Positions 1-8,472 are shown, numbered from the stretch's first letter. The stretch: DNA of 47,574 nt from Algoriphagus boritolerans DSM 17298 = JCM 18970 (GCF_900108085.1 NZ_FNVR01000034.1:1-47574); one strand, 5' to 3'. The notes: generated by a model not told the origin, from the letters alone. Numbers and translations: made by a program.

Positions 1-156
1 GAACGGTATAAAATTGAAGCCAAAAACGGAGAGTTAAAAAACGCACATGGATTTGGAAGGGCAATAGCTTACGGGATAAATAACATGGAAATGCAAGCCG
101 CCATAGCTTTATTCACCGTCAATGTTAAAAGAATCTTAAAACTAGCCCAGTTATAA
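1..156 (+). CDS. IS1182-like DDE transposase, C-terminal end (partial)
   Basis: The frame is open from the first base and stops at 154-156, giving the last 51 residues of a protein that begins outside the window. The fragment contains IEAKNGELKNAHG, GINNMEMQAA and VNVKRILKL, the pattern I associate with the C-terminal end of IS1182-type DDE transposases, where the last catalytic Glu lies in the IEAKN/ELK segment. Whether the whole element is intact cannot be seen. An imperfect inverted repeat lies about 100 bases downstream (253-288). Family assignment is by recall of the conserved C-terminus, so the family name is less certain than 'transposase'. Confidence 0.72.
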   Translation, partial: ERYKIEAKNGELKNAHGFGRAIAYGINNMEMQAAIALFTVNVKRILKLAQL

Positions 157-252
157 TCAAAAAATAGTTTACAATCGCTGAAAATCATCAAAATTAGCTC
201 AGTATAGGCTTTTTATAGAGAAAATTTAAAAGCAAGTGGCGAAAAAAAAGAA

Positions 253-288
253 AGCGACTAAGTCACTCTTGTCCGTGACCTAATCGCT
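253..288. repeat. Imperfect inverted repeat downstream of the transposase
   Basis: AGCGACTAAGTCAC at 253-266 and GTGACCTAATCGCT at 275-288 form a 14-bp stem with two mismatches around an 8-base loop. It sits between the transposase stop and the tRNA-Leu gene. It could be a transcription stop for the transposase or part of the end of the insertion sequence; no target duplication can be checked because the left end is outside the window. Confidence 0.45.
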
Positions 289-355
289 CTCAAAATTTTA
301 CCTTCAATTTTAGCTACTTTTTCAGTGGCCTCCTTTTTGAGAAGGAGCTTCTAAG

Positions 356-439
356 TACCCAGAGCCGGAGTCGAACCGGCACGAGTGTAACCTCATTGGT
401 GTTTGAGACCAACGCGTCTACCAATTCCGCCATCTGGGC
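356..439 (-). tRNA. tRNA-Leu (anticodon CAA)
   Basis: Read on the minus strand, an 84-base cloverleaf can be drawn: acceptor GCCCAGA pairs with TCTGGGT (one G-U), discriminator A. The D arm holds GGCGGAATTGGTAGACGCG. The anticodon stem TTGGT/ACCAA encloses loop CTCAAAC, giving anticodon CAA. There is a long class II variable arm (TGAGG...ACTC) and a T arm GCCGG-TTCGACT-CCGGC. The long variable arm and A73 fit leucine. The CCA end is not encoded (next base is T). It lies close to the transposase end on its left. Confidence 0.95.
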
Positions 440-507
440 ATTTCAATCTTTCCAGTTCCTTGCTGAACGGGCTGCAAATATGAGTACAAAAATGATTTCC
501 TACAAAC

Positions 508-807
508 TCATTCCCCGACTTGCTGCATTTTTTTTGAGCTGAATGCCTGAGGCTTTTCTGAAAAAAGAGCCTTGGTAAAGCTCCAGACAGATTTAAAAAG
601 CTCAGAATCACGGTACTGGTTCAGTGCTGCTTCGCTTTGCCAACGGCTATAGGTCATGAAAATATTTTCTGAATGATAATCCTGCCAAAGTTCCAGATGC
701 TCACAACCGGGAAAATTCCGAATCGACTTCTTATTCGCTTCAAAGTTCTCTAAAAAAGCCGGAACCTCTTCTGGTCTAAAAGTCATCCGTACAATTCGTG
801 TCAGCAT
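508..807 (-). CDS. Antibiotic biosynthesis monooxygenase (ABM/YgiN-like) family protein
   Basis: A 99-residue protein with the ABM ferredoxin-like fold pattern: an N-terminal strand (LTRIVRMTF), a helix with VPAFLENFEANK, then CEHLELWQD, IFMTYSRWQSEAALNQYRDSELFKSVW. The W of 'SRW' and the 'E.aL..Y..S..F' helix are typical of this family, whose members include quinol monooxygenases and many proteins of unknown substrate. Its ATG overlaps the stop of the upstream DUF62 gene by one base (TAATG at 807), so the two are translationally coupled. The substrate is unknown. Confidence 0.82.
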   Translation of the reverse strand: MLTRIVRMTFRPEEVPAFLENFEANKKSIRNFPGCEHLELWQDYHSENIFMTYSRWQSEAALNQYRDSELFKSVWSFTKALFSEKPQAFSSKKMQQVGE

Positions 808-1577
808 TATCCTCCAAAATTAATGTAGACTACACTGTCCTGCTTTAGCCCCAGGAGATTTCCTCCATGACCGTGGTTGATGCCGATTTCCAAGATATTC
901 AAACTGTTGAAAAAAGCAAACGGATCACCAGCTTCTACCTGATCATAGCCGGTTTGTAATTTATCCACCGACTCCCGGCCAAACTGGATCGTAAACTTTC
1001 CCGGATTCAGCTTTTCAAAAACATCCCTTCGGATATTGGTCAGGAGATTTCCGTAGCAATCGATTCGGATCACATGGCCAATGATATGTTCCCTTGTCGC
1101 TTTTGCCTGTCGGGACATCAGTTTTCGGAAATTAGTCAATGGGCCTCCAAAATCCTGTATTGCCGCCCCGCTGGCAACTTTAGCAGCAACGGGAGCCAAA
1201 ATGTCGCGAGTTGGGAACGTGGAATCCTTCAGATGCATGTCTGCGAACTTTACGAGAATTCCGGGATCTTGATCAGCCAAAAGACTAAGAATTCCATTAT
1301 TTGGGCCGACAAAAATGTGTTCTTCCAGCTTGATACCTATGTAGCCATGCGTCATCGCGCCTGTGGTATTGATTCCGACCAAGTGAACGGTCCCTTTCGG
1401 GAATTCACGGAAAGTGGACCGAAGTACAAATGCCGCATGTTCGATATCATAGGGCACTATGCTATGCGAAATATCAACGATATTCAACTGGGGGTTGATT
1501 GAAAGCATTTTGGCTTTCACAGCCGGAACGTAGTAATCTTTATCCCCAAAGTCAGAGAGGAATGTCACCAATGCCAT
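807..1577 (-). CDS. SAM hydroxide adenosyltransferase (DUF62 family)
   Basis: A 256-residue protein of the DUF62/SAM-dependent halogenase-like superfamily, whose non-halogenating members hydrolyse S-adenosylmethionine to adenosine and methionine. It begins with VTFLSDFGDKDYYVPAVKAKM, then IVDISHSIVPYDIEHAAFVLRS, the nucleoside-binding GPNNGILSLL and the C-terminal-domain motif DCYGNLLTNI. I start it at 1577 (MALVTFLSDFG): the family normally starts there, and a good promoter at 1625-1656 would put the transcript start downstream of the longer in-frame start at 1652. It is followed with one base of overlap by the ABM gene and is divergent from phoH. Confidence 0.9.
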   Translation of the reverse strand: MALVTFLSDFGDKDYYVPAVKAKMLSINPQLNIVDISHSIVPYDIEHAAFVLRSTFREFPKGTVHLVGINTTGAMTHGYIGIKLEEHIFVGPNNGILSLLADQDPGILVKFADMHLKDSTFPTRDILAPVAAKVASGAAIQDFGGPLTNFRKLMSRQAKATREHIIGHVIRIDCYGNLLTNIRRDVFEKLNPGKFTIQFGRESVDKLQTGYDQVEAGDPFAFFNSLNILEIGINHGHGGNLLGLKQDSVVYINFGG

Positions 1578-1624
1578 ACAAGCAAGTCTATTAAAATTGT
1601 GTAATTTTGTTTGAGGGGAGCGAA

Positions 1625-1656
1625 CAAAAATAGAAATTTTATTCTTTAGCATTCAA
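1625..1656 (-). promoter_or_regulatory. Bacteroidetes-type promoter for the DUF62-ABM operon
   Basis: On the minus strand, TTG (1656-1654), a 21-base spacer and TATTTTTG (1632-1625) match the TTG...TAnnTTTG consensus exactly. It lies about 48 bases before the proposed ATG at 1577. Confidence 0.6.
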
Positions 1657-1681
1657 GGTAAACCTAAATCAATAAACAAGT

Positions 1682-2671
1682 TTGGTAGAAAAAGTAATCA
1701 CCCTAGAAAATGTACCCTTGGCGGAGTTTTTGGGCACGGCCAATGAAAATATACGCCAGATTTCTCAGGCTTTTCCCCAAAGTAAAATCGTATCAAGAGG
1801 AAACGAGATTCGCATTCAGGGCGGAGCGCCTGAGATTTTGCGGATTAACGATTTGATCAATTTACTTTTGGAGCACTTTGACCGATTCGGTCACCTCACC
1901 CCGGAAAACGTCAAGGATTATTTGGACATCGAAGGGATTCCCTTTGAGGAAGTGAACAGAGATCAGGTGATTGTCTTTGGAAACAAGGGTTTGGTGATCA
2001 AACCCAAATCTCCCAATCAACGAAAACTCGTCGAGGCAGCCATGAAAAATGACTTGGTTTTCGCCCTTGGACCCGCCGGAACGGGCAAAACCTACATCGC
2101 AGTTGCCTTGGCTGTTCGGGCTTTGAAAAATCGAGAAGTAAAGCGAATCATCATCACCCGACCTGCGGTGGAGGCAGGAGAAAATTTGGGTTTTCTTCCG
2201 GGAGATCTCCAGGAAAAGCTCGATCCCTACCTGAGACCAATCTATGATGCGCTTCAGGATATGGTGCCACCCGAAAAACTAAAGTACTATCAAGAAACGC
2301 GTGTGATTGAAATTGCTCCATTGGCTTACATGCGAGGCCGGACACTACACGATGCATTCGTCCTGTTGGATGAGGCACAGAATACGACTAGTGAGCAAAT
2401 CAAGATGTTTCTCACCCGAATGGGTCCGAACTCCAAGGTGATCATCACCGGTGATCAAACCCAGGTGGATTTGCCTGTAAGGCAAAAATCCGGACTGGCC
2501 GAAGCGCTACGGATTCTAAAAGATGTCAAAGGAATCGGAATTGTCAGCCTGAGTGGAAAAGATGTCATTCGTCACAAACTCGTCAAAGCAATCATCGAAG
2601 CCTACGAGGTCAGTCAGGAATTGGAAGATCAGAGAAGACATGAAGCCAACAGTCGAAAAAATAACGGATGA
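1682..2671 (+). CDS. phoH: PhoH family ATPase
   Basis: A 329-residue PhoH-like P-loop protein. After an N-terminal KH-like segment (about 1-100) it has the family start 'P.N..Q..LVEAA', Walker A GPAGTGKT at 130-137, the RPAVEAGE.LGFLPGDLQEK segment at about 160-179, Walker B VLLDEAQN at 227-234 and the GDQTQVDLP sensor region. Family members are cytoplasmic ATPases linked to RNA metabolism and, in some bacteria, phosphate starvation. The best start is TTG at 1682; no ATG precedes the conserved N-terminus. It is divergent from the DUF62 gene and its 3' end overlaps the GNAT gene by 32 bases. Confidence 0.93.
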   Translation: MVEKVITLENVPLAEFLGTANENIRQISQAFPQSKIVSRGNEIRIQGGAPEILRINDLINLLLEHFDRFGHLTPENVKDYLDIEGIPFEEVNRDQVIVFGNKGLVIKPKSPNQRKLVEAAMKNDLVFALGPAGTGKTYIAVALAVRALKNREVKRIIITRPAVEAGENLGFLPGDLQEKLDPYLRPIYDALQDMVPPEKLKYYQETRVIEIAPLAYMRGRTLHDAFVLLDEAQNTTSEQIKMFLTRMGPNSKVIITGDQTQVDLPVRQKSGLAEALRILKDVKGIGIVSLSGKDVIRHKLVKAIIEAYEVSQELEDQRRHEANSRKNNG

Positions 2672-3074
2672 AAGTTCGCTTCAGCTGGCTTTCCAAATCC
2701 GGAGGCTTGTTTTTGTTGTCGAGCAAAAAGTGCCCGCTTCAGAGGAATACGATGAGTTTGAAGGAGTTTCTTCGCATTTTTTAGCCAAGTTGGATGGAAA
2801 GCCAGTCGGGACAGCCCGATGGCGATTTACTAACTACGGGGTGAAGATGGAACGTTTTGCTGTGGTGAAAGAAGCACGGGGAAGAGGAGTTGGGCAAGCT
2901 TTGGTGGAGGCAGTTTTGGAAGACGTAGATTCTAATCCGGATGCAGCCGGAAAAACCAAATATCTTCATTCACAACTTACAGCGATATCCCTTTACTCCA
3001 AATTTGGTTTTGAAAAAGTGGGAGAAATGTTTGAGGAGTGTAATATCCAACACTACAAGATGGAATTGGCCTAA
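2640..3074 (+). CDS. GNAT family N-acetyltransferase
   Basis: A 144-residue acetyltransferase. The ATG at 2640 lies inside the end of phoH; a longer in-frame start at 2553 would add 29 residues lacking family character, so I reject it. Visible features are FQIRRLVFVVEQKVPASEEYDEFE (the usual ElaA/YjcF-like N-terminal stretch), GTARWRF, and the acetyl-CoA-binding ERFAVVKEARGRGVGQALV loop (R/Q-x-x-G-x-G/A as RGRGVG), ending with LYSKFGFEKVGE.FEE.NI.HYKM. The substrate is unknown. Overlap suggests co-translation with phoH. Confidence 0.9.
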   Translation: MKPTVEKITDESSLQLAFQIRRLVFVVEQKVPASEEYDEFEGVSSHFLAKLDGKPVGTARWRFTNYGVKMERFAVVKEARGRGVGQALVEAVLEDVDSNPDAAGKTKYLHSQLTAISLYSKFGFEKVGEMFEECNIQHYKMELA

Positions 3075-3111
3075 TCCTTGACTTAACTAAATAAACCAAC
3101 TCGTAAATTTT

Positions 3112-3684
3112 ATGAAAAAACATATTCTATCACTTTTCATCGCGATGGCCTTGTCGATGACGGCATATTCTCAGCAGGTCATCTCATCTGCGGGAAGTTC
3201 CAATCCCAACCTTGGGAATTTTGAAAACGAAGTCAAATTCAACTTTCTCAATCTGATTCTCCTAAGTTCGTTTGAGGTGGGTTATGAGCGTTTTCTAAGT
3301 GAAAATCATTCGCTCGACCTTCAGCTTCATATCAATGACAGATTCGGCTATAATCTGGAAAATGACGGCAGGAAATTTAAAACTAATTCCTTCCAAGCGG
3401 CGATGAATTTTTATTTCGGAAATAATCCAAACGGGAGATTCCATGTTTATCCACTTTTGAAATTCAGATTTGGCGATTACGAAGATCCATCTTCAGGGAC
3501 GATTAGCTCCACAGACATGACAGCATTCATTTTAGGTGCCGGTGCAGGGTATAAGTGGGAAGTTTCCGAGCATTTTGCTTTTGGACCTTATGCAAGTGTG
3601 GCCAGAAATTTCAGCCAAACCGTATCCAATAAGTTTACGGGAATCGAGCTAAATGCCGGTTTCAGTCTCGGGTATAGATTTTAA
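3112..3684 (+). CDS. Outer-membrane beta-barrel-like protein, secreted
   Basis: A 190-residue protein with an N-terminal signal peptide (KK, hydrophobic ILSLFIAMALSM, cut near AYS-Q at about 20-21). The rest alternates polar and aromatic residues and ends in a strand finishing with FSLGYRF, the terminal aromatic of outer-membrane barrels. ILLSSFEVGYERFLSENHSLDLQL, GRFHVYPLLKFRFG and HFAFGPYASVARNF look like transmembrane strands of a DUF3575-like small barrel. It stands alone, with a strong terminator just downstream. The function is not recognised. Confidence 0.72.
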   Translation: MKKHILSLFIAMALSMTAYSQQVISSAGSSNPNLGNFENEVKFNFLNLILLSSFEVGYERFLSENHSLDLQLHINDRFGYNLENDGRKFKTNSFQAAMNFYFGNNPNGRFHVYPLLKFRFGDYEDPSSGTISSTDMTAFILGAGAGYKWEVSEHFAFGPYASVARNFSQTVSNKFTGIELNAGFSLGYRF

Positions 3685-3706
3685 ACTACACATAAAAATA
3701 AATTTA

Positions 3707-3733
3707 AGAGCCTGGTTTGGGCTCTTTTTTTTT
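3707..3733 (+). terminator. Rho-independent terminator
   Basis: Stem AGAGCC (3707-3712) with GGCTCT (3720-3725), 7-base loop, followed by a run of eight further T. It closes the barrel-protein gene. Confidence 0.88.
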
Positions 3734-3772
3734 GCCTGCTTTTTCCTAACTTAATCTTAAATTTTTTGGCGT

Positions 3773-5710
3773 ATGAGATTTTCCGACTACCCATTTTTGA
3801 GATATCTGCCCTTTTTGATAGTAGGGGTTCTTTTTACTCGTGTCGAATTATCGATTCCAATTCCTGTTTTGATCGGTACCGTGATAGTGTCGTGGGGTTT
3901 GTACCTGGTATTGATAGTTCAAAAAGTTGGTCAGAATTCGTTGTCTTCCGCGTTTTTGGGCTATTTCTTGATTTTTTCGCTTGGGTATTCACTCACACTA
4001 TTGCAAAAAGAGCGGGCAGCTGCTTCAAAGGATGAAAATCTTGGTGACTCAATATCCTATCTGGCACGGGTGACTAAACACGATGTCGAAAAGCCTAACT
4101 CATTTGAAAATCAACTTGAAGTGATCGCAACTTTGGAAAGTATGGGCTGGAAAAAGTCTCATGGGAAGGTGCTGGTTTATCATAAAAGTAAAACACCGCT
4201 TATTCCCGGTCAGGTCATTTTGGTAGCGAATTCACCGGACAGAATTTCATCCCCTACTTTCCCCAATGAATTTGATTATAGTGGATTTCTCGAAAGAAAG
4301 GGCATCCACTACCGACAATTTATCGGGGAGAAGTTTGAGGTTTTTGATTCTTCGGAAGTCAATTCTTTCACTTACCGATTAGCTAATTTTAGGGAAAAAC
4401 TGCTTGGAATAATTGAGGCAAAAGTACCCAATCGAGCCTCTCAGCAGATAGCCGCGGCGCTACTTTTGGGACAAAAGGAAAATCTGGACAAGGATATCAA
4501 AAATGCCTACGCTGAGACCGGAACAATGCATATTCTGGCAGTTTCAGGCCTGCATGTCGGGATTATTTATGCGATTTTGCTTTTTCCGCTGAAAGGAATC
4601 CGGATCAAATCATCCCAAAAGAGAATTTACTTGACGACCGTCATTCTGTTGATTTGGGTTTATGCGATTTTGACCGGTTTTTCGCCTTCGGTAATTCGGG
4701 CTGCTACGATGTTTTCACTTTTCACTGTCGGACAGATGCGAAAGCGGTGCCCCTCTTCCTTTAATATTCTGGCCTTTTCGGCAATGGTCATGATTACTTT
4801 GGACCCGACGGTCATTTACGAAGTCGGATTTCAGCTGTCCTATGCTGCAGTGGCCGGAATTCTTTTAATTCAGCCGTTGATTGTACGATTTTGGCTTCCA
4901 CCAAATCGGGTTTTGGAATATTTATGGCAATTGACAGCGGTAAGTATTGCTGCTCAGCTGACGACTTTTCCACTCTCAGTTTACTATTTTCATATTTTCC
5001 CAACATATTTTCTGATAGCTAACCTGTTCATCATTCCGCTCTCATTTGTGGTGATGTCGGTTGGCATTTCATTCTTGGCTTTAAGTTGGATTCCTTTGCT
5101 TGGTGCTGGTCTAGGTGGGATGGTCAGTGGGCTGATTTGGGTTCAAAACTGGATTACCCACACGATACAGCTTTTTCCCGGAGGAAACATGGAGCGATTG
5201 ACGATCACTTTTTCGGGGATGCTTTTGGTTTGGGGTATGTTGATCATTTGGGCAAACTGGGAATTTGGCAACCGTAAAAAGCTAGTCTACCTGATGATTT
5301 GTCTTTTTTTGGTGTGGACTGGAGATCGGTTTTTTCGAGAATTAAACCGACCGGAGCAGGAGTTGCTGATTTTTTCGGGGGAAAAGGGAATTTTGCTGGA
5401 CTTCAAACTTGGCAACCGGTATTTTTCTTGGAATGAAAGTTTCCCTGCCGAACAAATCAGCTTTTCGGTTGATCCAAATCGGATTGCTGAACATCGGCCC
5501 CATCTGATTGATCCCATCCTTGCGTTCGCAGATGATTCACTGACTCACTTTTCGGTTTGGAATTTTGATTTTAATCCGCGCTCCAAAACTTTCTACTGGA
5601 AGGGTCAACATCCCAAACAAATCGAGGAAATCTCATCTTTGAAGGTTAGGCAATTGACACAATCAGATTCCTTAAAGGCAAGTATTGCAGCTTTTCGGGT
5701 AGTTTTCTGA
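3773..5710 (+). CDS. ComEC/Rec2 family DNA-uptake channel, without the beta-lactamase-like domain
   Basis: A 645-residue polytopic membrane protein. It has N-terminal transmembrane segments and a DUF4131-like OB region (about 85-190, with 'PNEFDYSGFLERKGIHYRQF'). The competence core follows: LLLGQKENLDKDIKNAYAETGTMHILAVSGLHVGIIYAIL, then TGFSPSVIRAATMFSLFTVG and a further set of hydrophobic helices to about 510. In competence systems ComEC carries single-stranded DNA across the inner membrane. The C-terminal 120 residues show no HxHxDH motif, so the nuclease-like domain found in many ComEC proteins is missing. It is first in a compact run with the hydratase and recQ. Confidence 0.9.
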   Translation: MRFSDYPFLRYLPFLIVGVLFTRVELSIPIPVLIGTVIVSWGLYLVLIVQKVGQNSLSSAFLGYFLIFSLGYSLTLLQKERAAASKDENLGDSISYLARVTKHDVEKPNSFENQLEVIATLESMGWKKSHGKVLVYHKSKTPLIPGQVILVANSPDRISSPTFPNEFDYSGFLERKGIHYRQFIGEKFEVFDSSEVNSFTYRLANFREKLLGIIEAKVPNRASQQIAAALLLGQKENLDKDIKNAYAETGTMHILAVSGLHVGIIYAILLFPLKGIRIKSSQKRIYLTTVILLIWVYAILTGFSPSVIRAATMFSLFTVGQMRKRCPSSFNILAFSAMVMITLDPTVIYEVGFQLSYAAVAGILLIQPLIVRFWLPPNRVLEYLWQLTAVSIAAQLTTFPLSVYYFHIFPTYFLIANLFIIPLSFVVMSVGISFLALSWIPLLGAGLGGMVSGLIWVQNWITHTIQLFPGGNMERLTITFSGMLLVWGMLIIWANWEFGNRKKLVYLMICLFLVWTGDRFFRELNRPEQELLIFSGEKGILLDFKLGNRYFSWNESFPAEQISFSVDPNRIAEHRPHLIDPILAFADDSLTHFSVWNFDFNPRSKTFYWKGQHPKQIEEISSLKVRQLTQSDSLKASIAAFRVVF

Positions 5711-5772
5711 TTCGTAGCTTGTCAGTGGCGATTTATGCCTGTAATTTATCCCCTCAAAGCCCTACTCAACTT

Positions 5773-6549
5773 ATGGAGAACCCTATTCTTACAAGAATTG
5801 AAAACCAAATAGGATTCATCACCCTGAATCGACCTGAAAAACGAAATGCATTAAGCCCGGAATTGATCGGGCAATTAGCTTCTGCTTTTAATGTATTTGA
5901 AAACGAACCGAGGGTGAAGGTTGTGATTTTGGAAGCCGAAGGCAAGGCTTTTTGTGCAGGAGCGGACTTGGATTACATTCAGCAGATGCAGCATTTTTCC
6001 TTTGACGAAAATCTGGCAGACAGCAACCGGCTCAAATCACTTTTTGCACAGATTTATGAGTTCCCCAAGGTAGTAATTTCCCAGGTTCAGGGGCATGCCT
6101 TGGCCGGTGGCTGTGGATTGGTGACCGTCTGTGATTTCGCATTTGCAGCTCCGGAGGCACTTTTCGGTTACACGGAGGTGAAAATCGGATTTATTCCGGC
6201 CTTGGTTTCGGTTTTTCTTTCCGAACAGATCGGGCAGGCAAAAACAACAGAAATGCTGCTTTCGGGTGAGTTGATTTCCTCCTCCAAATCGGTGTCGCTC
6301 GGATTGATCACTGAAGTGGTGGAGCGGGAGTTTTTGGAGAAAAGGACCCGGGAGTTTGCAGAAAAGCTTGCGACAGCTAATTCTCCGTTCTCCATGCAGG
6401 AAACCAAGCGATTGCTACGGAGTTTGGGGAAAGCGGAGCGGGATCGAGCTTTAGATTTGGCTGCTGAAGCCAATGCCAAAGCCCGGGGCCACGCGGATTG
6501 TGTGAAGGGTATCGCGGCGTTCTTGGGCAAATCCAAACCGAGCTGGTAA
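5773..6549 (+). CDS. Enoyl-CoA hydratase/isomerase family protein, LiuC (methylglutaconyl-CoA hydratase)-like
   Basis: A 258-residue crotonase-fold protein. The ATG at 5773 gives the usual length; the in-frame TTG at 5719 only adds 18 atypical residues. It has LNRPEKRNALSPE, oxyanion-hole segments CAGADL (61-66) and HALAGGCGL (108-116), and TEVKIGFIPALVS (134-146). Of the two catalytic glutamates of classical hydratase, the second is present (E135) but the first is replaced by G115. The same replacement, with the '.EVK.G.IPA' sequence, occurs in LiuC-type methylglutaconyl-CoA hydratases of leucine breakdown as I recall them, so that reaction is possible. It is followed without a gap by recQ. 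Confidence 0.88.
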   Translation: MENPILTRIENQIGFITLNRPEKRNALSPELIGQLASAFNVFENEPRVKVVILEAEGKAFCAGADLDYIQQMQHFSFDENLADSNRLKSLFAQIYEFPKVVISQVQGHALAGGCGLVTVCDFAFAAPEALFGYTEVKIGFIPALVSVFLSEQIGQAKTTEMLLSGELISSSKSVSLGLITEVVEREFLEKRTREFAEKLATANSPFSMQETKRLLRSLGKAERDRALDLAAEANAKARGHADCVKGIAAFLGKSKPSW

Positions 6550-8472
6550 GTGAAAGCCGACCTTTATCAGATTCTACGAAAGGTATTTGGACTGGAGGAG
6601 TTTCGTCCGGTGCAGAAGCAAGTCATCGATTCGGTGATGGAAGGGAAAGATACGCTTGCGCTTTTGCCGACAGGTGGAGGCAAAAGTCTGTGCTATCAAG
6701 TGCCGGGATTGGCCAAAGAAGGAATTTGCTTGGTGATTTCACCTTTGATCGCTTTGATGAAAGATCAGGTGGATAACCTGAAAGCCAAAGGAATCAAAGC
6801 TTCTGCGATCTATTCCGGGATGAGTTACCGGGAGATTGACACGACGCTGGACAATTGCATCTATGGCGATTTTAAGTTTCTCTACGTTTCGCCTGAACGC
6901 TTGAAGCAGGAGCTTTTTATTGAGCGATTTCGGCAGATGAATATCAATCTGATCGCCGTGGATGAGGCGCATTGCATTTCCCAATGGGGCTATGATTTCC
7001 GTCCTCCCTACCTGGAAATCGCCGCTATCCGGATTTACCATCCCAAAGTAAATGTCATTGCTCTGACTGCCTCAGCAACACCCCAAGTCTGTGTGGACAT
7101 TGTGGAAAAGCTTGAAATGAAGGCTCCCAGAGAGTTTCGTCAGAGCTTTTCCCGGAAAAATCTCAGCTACAGTGTAAGACTGGTTGAAAACAAACAGGAA
7201 AAAGGAACCGAAATTCTCAAGCGAATCCCCGGAACTGCCATTTGGTATGTACGAAATAGACAGGCTACGCATCAAATTGCCAAAGCCCTCATGCAGTTGG
7301 GTATATCAGCGGCGGCTTATCACGCCGGTATGTCCAATGCTGACCGCGCTAATCGGCAGGAAGCCTGGAAAGCAAATAAAGTGCGGGTGATCGTTAGTAC
7401 CAATGCCTTTGGAATGGGGATTGACAAGCCCGATGTACGGGTAGTGATTCACAGTGATCTTCCCGAAAATATCGAAAATTACTACCAAGAGGCGGGTCGA
7501 GCAGGACGGGATGGTAAGAAGGCTTTTGCTGTATTATTGGCCAATGAGCAGGATTTTGAGTTGCTTCTCAACCGATCCGCTATGGTTTATCCCCCTATTG
7601 ATTTTCTGAAGCGGGTTTATCAATGCCTCGCCAATTATTTTCAGCTTGCAGTGGGAAGTAATATGCTCAGCAGCTTTGACTTTGATCTTTCTGACTTTTG
7701 CCATACGTACGAGTTGGCTGTTTTGGAGACTTTTTATGCCATGAAAGTGTTGGCAGAAGAAGGTTTTGTGGAGGTAAATGATAGCTTTTTCGTCCCTTCA
7801 AGAGTACATTTTAGAGTCGATCCCCGCCGATTGTATGAAGTTCAGATCGCTTACGCAAAATTCGATCCCGTAATCAAAATGTTGCTCAGGACTTACGGAG
7901 GAAATCTTTTTTCCGAATACATCAAGATTCAGGAAGGTAAGTTGGCCAAATCCCTGGAAATGCGGGAATCAGACCTGATCAAAACACTTCAAGGCATTCA
8001 AAAGCTGGAAGTGATGGATTACGATCAGCGTAAAGATCAGCCGCAACTTACTTTTCTGACGCATCGATATGATGCCGGAAAACTCCCATTTAATCATCAA
8101 CGGATCAAAGCCAGGAAGGAACTGACCCTGCAAAAGGCCAAAAGTATGGTCGAATATGCACAGCAGAGTCGGATCTGTCGCACGCAGTTTATTCAGGAAT
8201 ATTTCGGAGAAAAGACAGATGAGGTCTGCGGAATCTGCGATGTGTGCATCGAAATGAAGAAAAGTAAAGCCCCCCAAACGCAGGAAGAACGATTGAAAGC
8301 CAGGGTGTTCGAAACCTTAGCGGAATTTGGGGAGTTATCAGAACAGGATTTGTTAGAAAAGATGCAAAAACCTGCATCCCAATCAAATCTCAAGTTAATT
8401 CGGAATTTGGTTGATTTAGGCCAAATTTTCAGATCTTCGGACGACATCCTTTCTTTACAATCACATGAGTAG
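6550..8472 (+). CDS. recQ: ATP-dependent DNA helicase RecQ
   Basis: A 640-residue superfamily 2 helicase unwinding DNA in the 3'-5' direction during recombination and repair. The GTG start follows directly on the hydratase TAA. It shows motif 0 FRPVQKQVI, Walker A TGGGKS (41-46), DEAH (138-141), the aromatic-rich loop QWGYDFRPPY, TASATP, and motifs V-VI NAFGMGIDKPDVR and YYQEAGRAGRDG. The RecQ zinc site is C542-x16-C559-x2-C-x2-C565, followed by a winged-helix region. No clear HRDC domain remains at the C-terminus, so this is the shorter RecQ form. It overlaps the next gene by 8 bases. Confidence 0.96.
   Translation: MKADLYQILRKVFGLEEFRPVQKQVIDSVMEGKDTLALLPTGGGKSLCYQVPGLAKEGICLVISPLIALMKDQVDNLKAKGIKASAIYSGMSYREIDTTLDNCIYGDFKFLYVSPERLKQELFIERFRQMNINLIAVDEAHCISQWGYDFRPPYLEIAAIRIYHPKVNVIALTASATPQVCVDIVEKLEMKAPREFRQSFSRKNLSYSVRLVENKQEKGTEILKRIPGTAIWYVRNRQATHQIAKALMQLGISAAAYHAGMSNADRANRQEAWKANKVRVIVSTNAFGMGIDKPDVRVVIHSDLPENIENYYQEAGRAGRDGKKAFAVLLANEQDFELLLNRSAMVYPPIDFLKRVYQCLANYFQLAVGSNMLSSFDFDLSDFCHTYELAVLETFYAMKVLAEEGFVEVNDSFFVPSRVHFRVDPRRLYEVQIAYAKFDPVIKMLLRTYGGNLFSEYIKIQEGKLAKSLEMRESDLIKTLQGIQKLEVMDYDQRKDQPQLTFLTHRYDAGKLPFNHQRIKARKELTLQKAKSMVEYAQQSRICRTQFIQEYFGEKTDEVCGICDVCIEMKKSKAPQTQEERLKARVFETLAEFGELSEQDLLEKMQKPASQSNLKLIRNLVDLGQIFRSSDDILSLQSHE

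Noticed and set aside
393..611. 72-codon open frame on the minus strand across tRNA-Leu
   Set aside because: It overlaps the tRNA and the YgiN-like gene and has no protein-like features.
1074..1502. 142-codon open frame on the plus strand
   Set aside because: It lies opposite the DUF62 gene, which has clear family motifs; the frame is a shadow.
3740..3772. Promoter for the comEC-like gene (TTTG then TAAATTTT)
   Set aside because: The TTTG overlaps the T run of the terminator and the second element is off consensus, so support is too weak to list.
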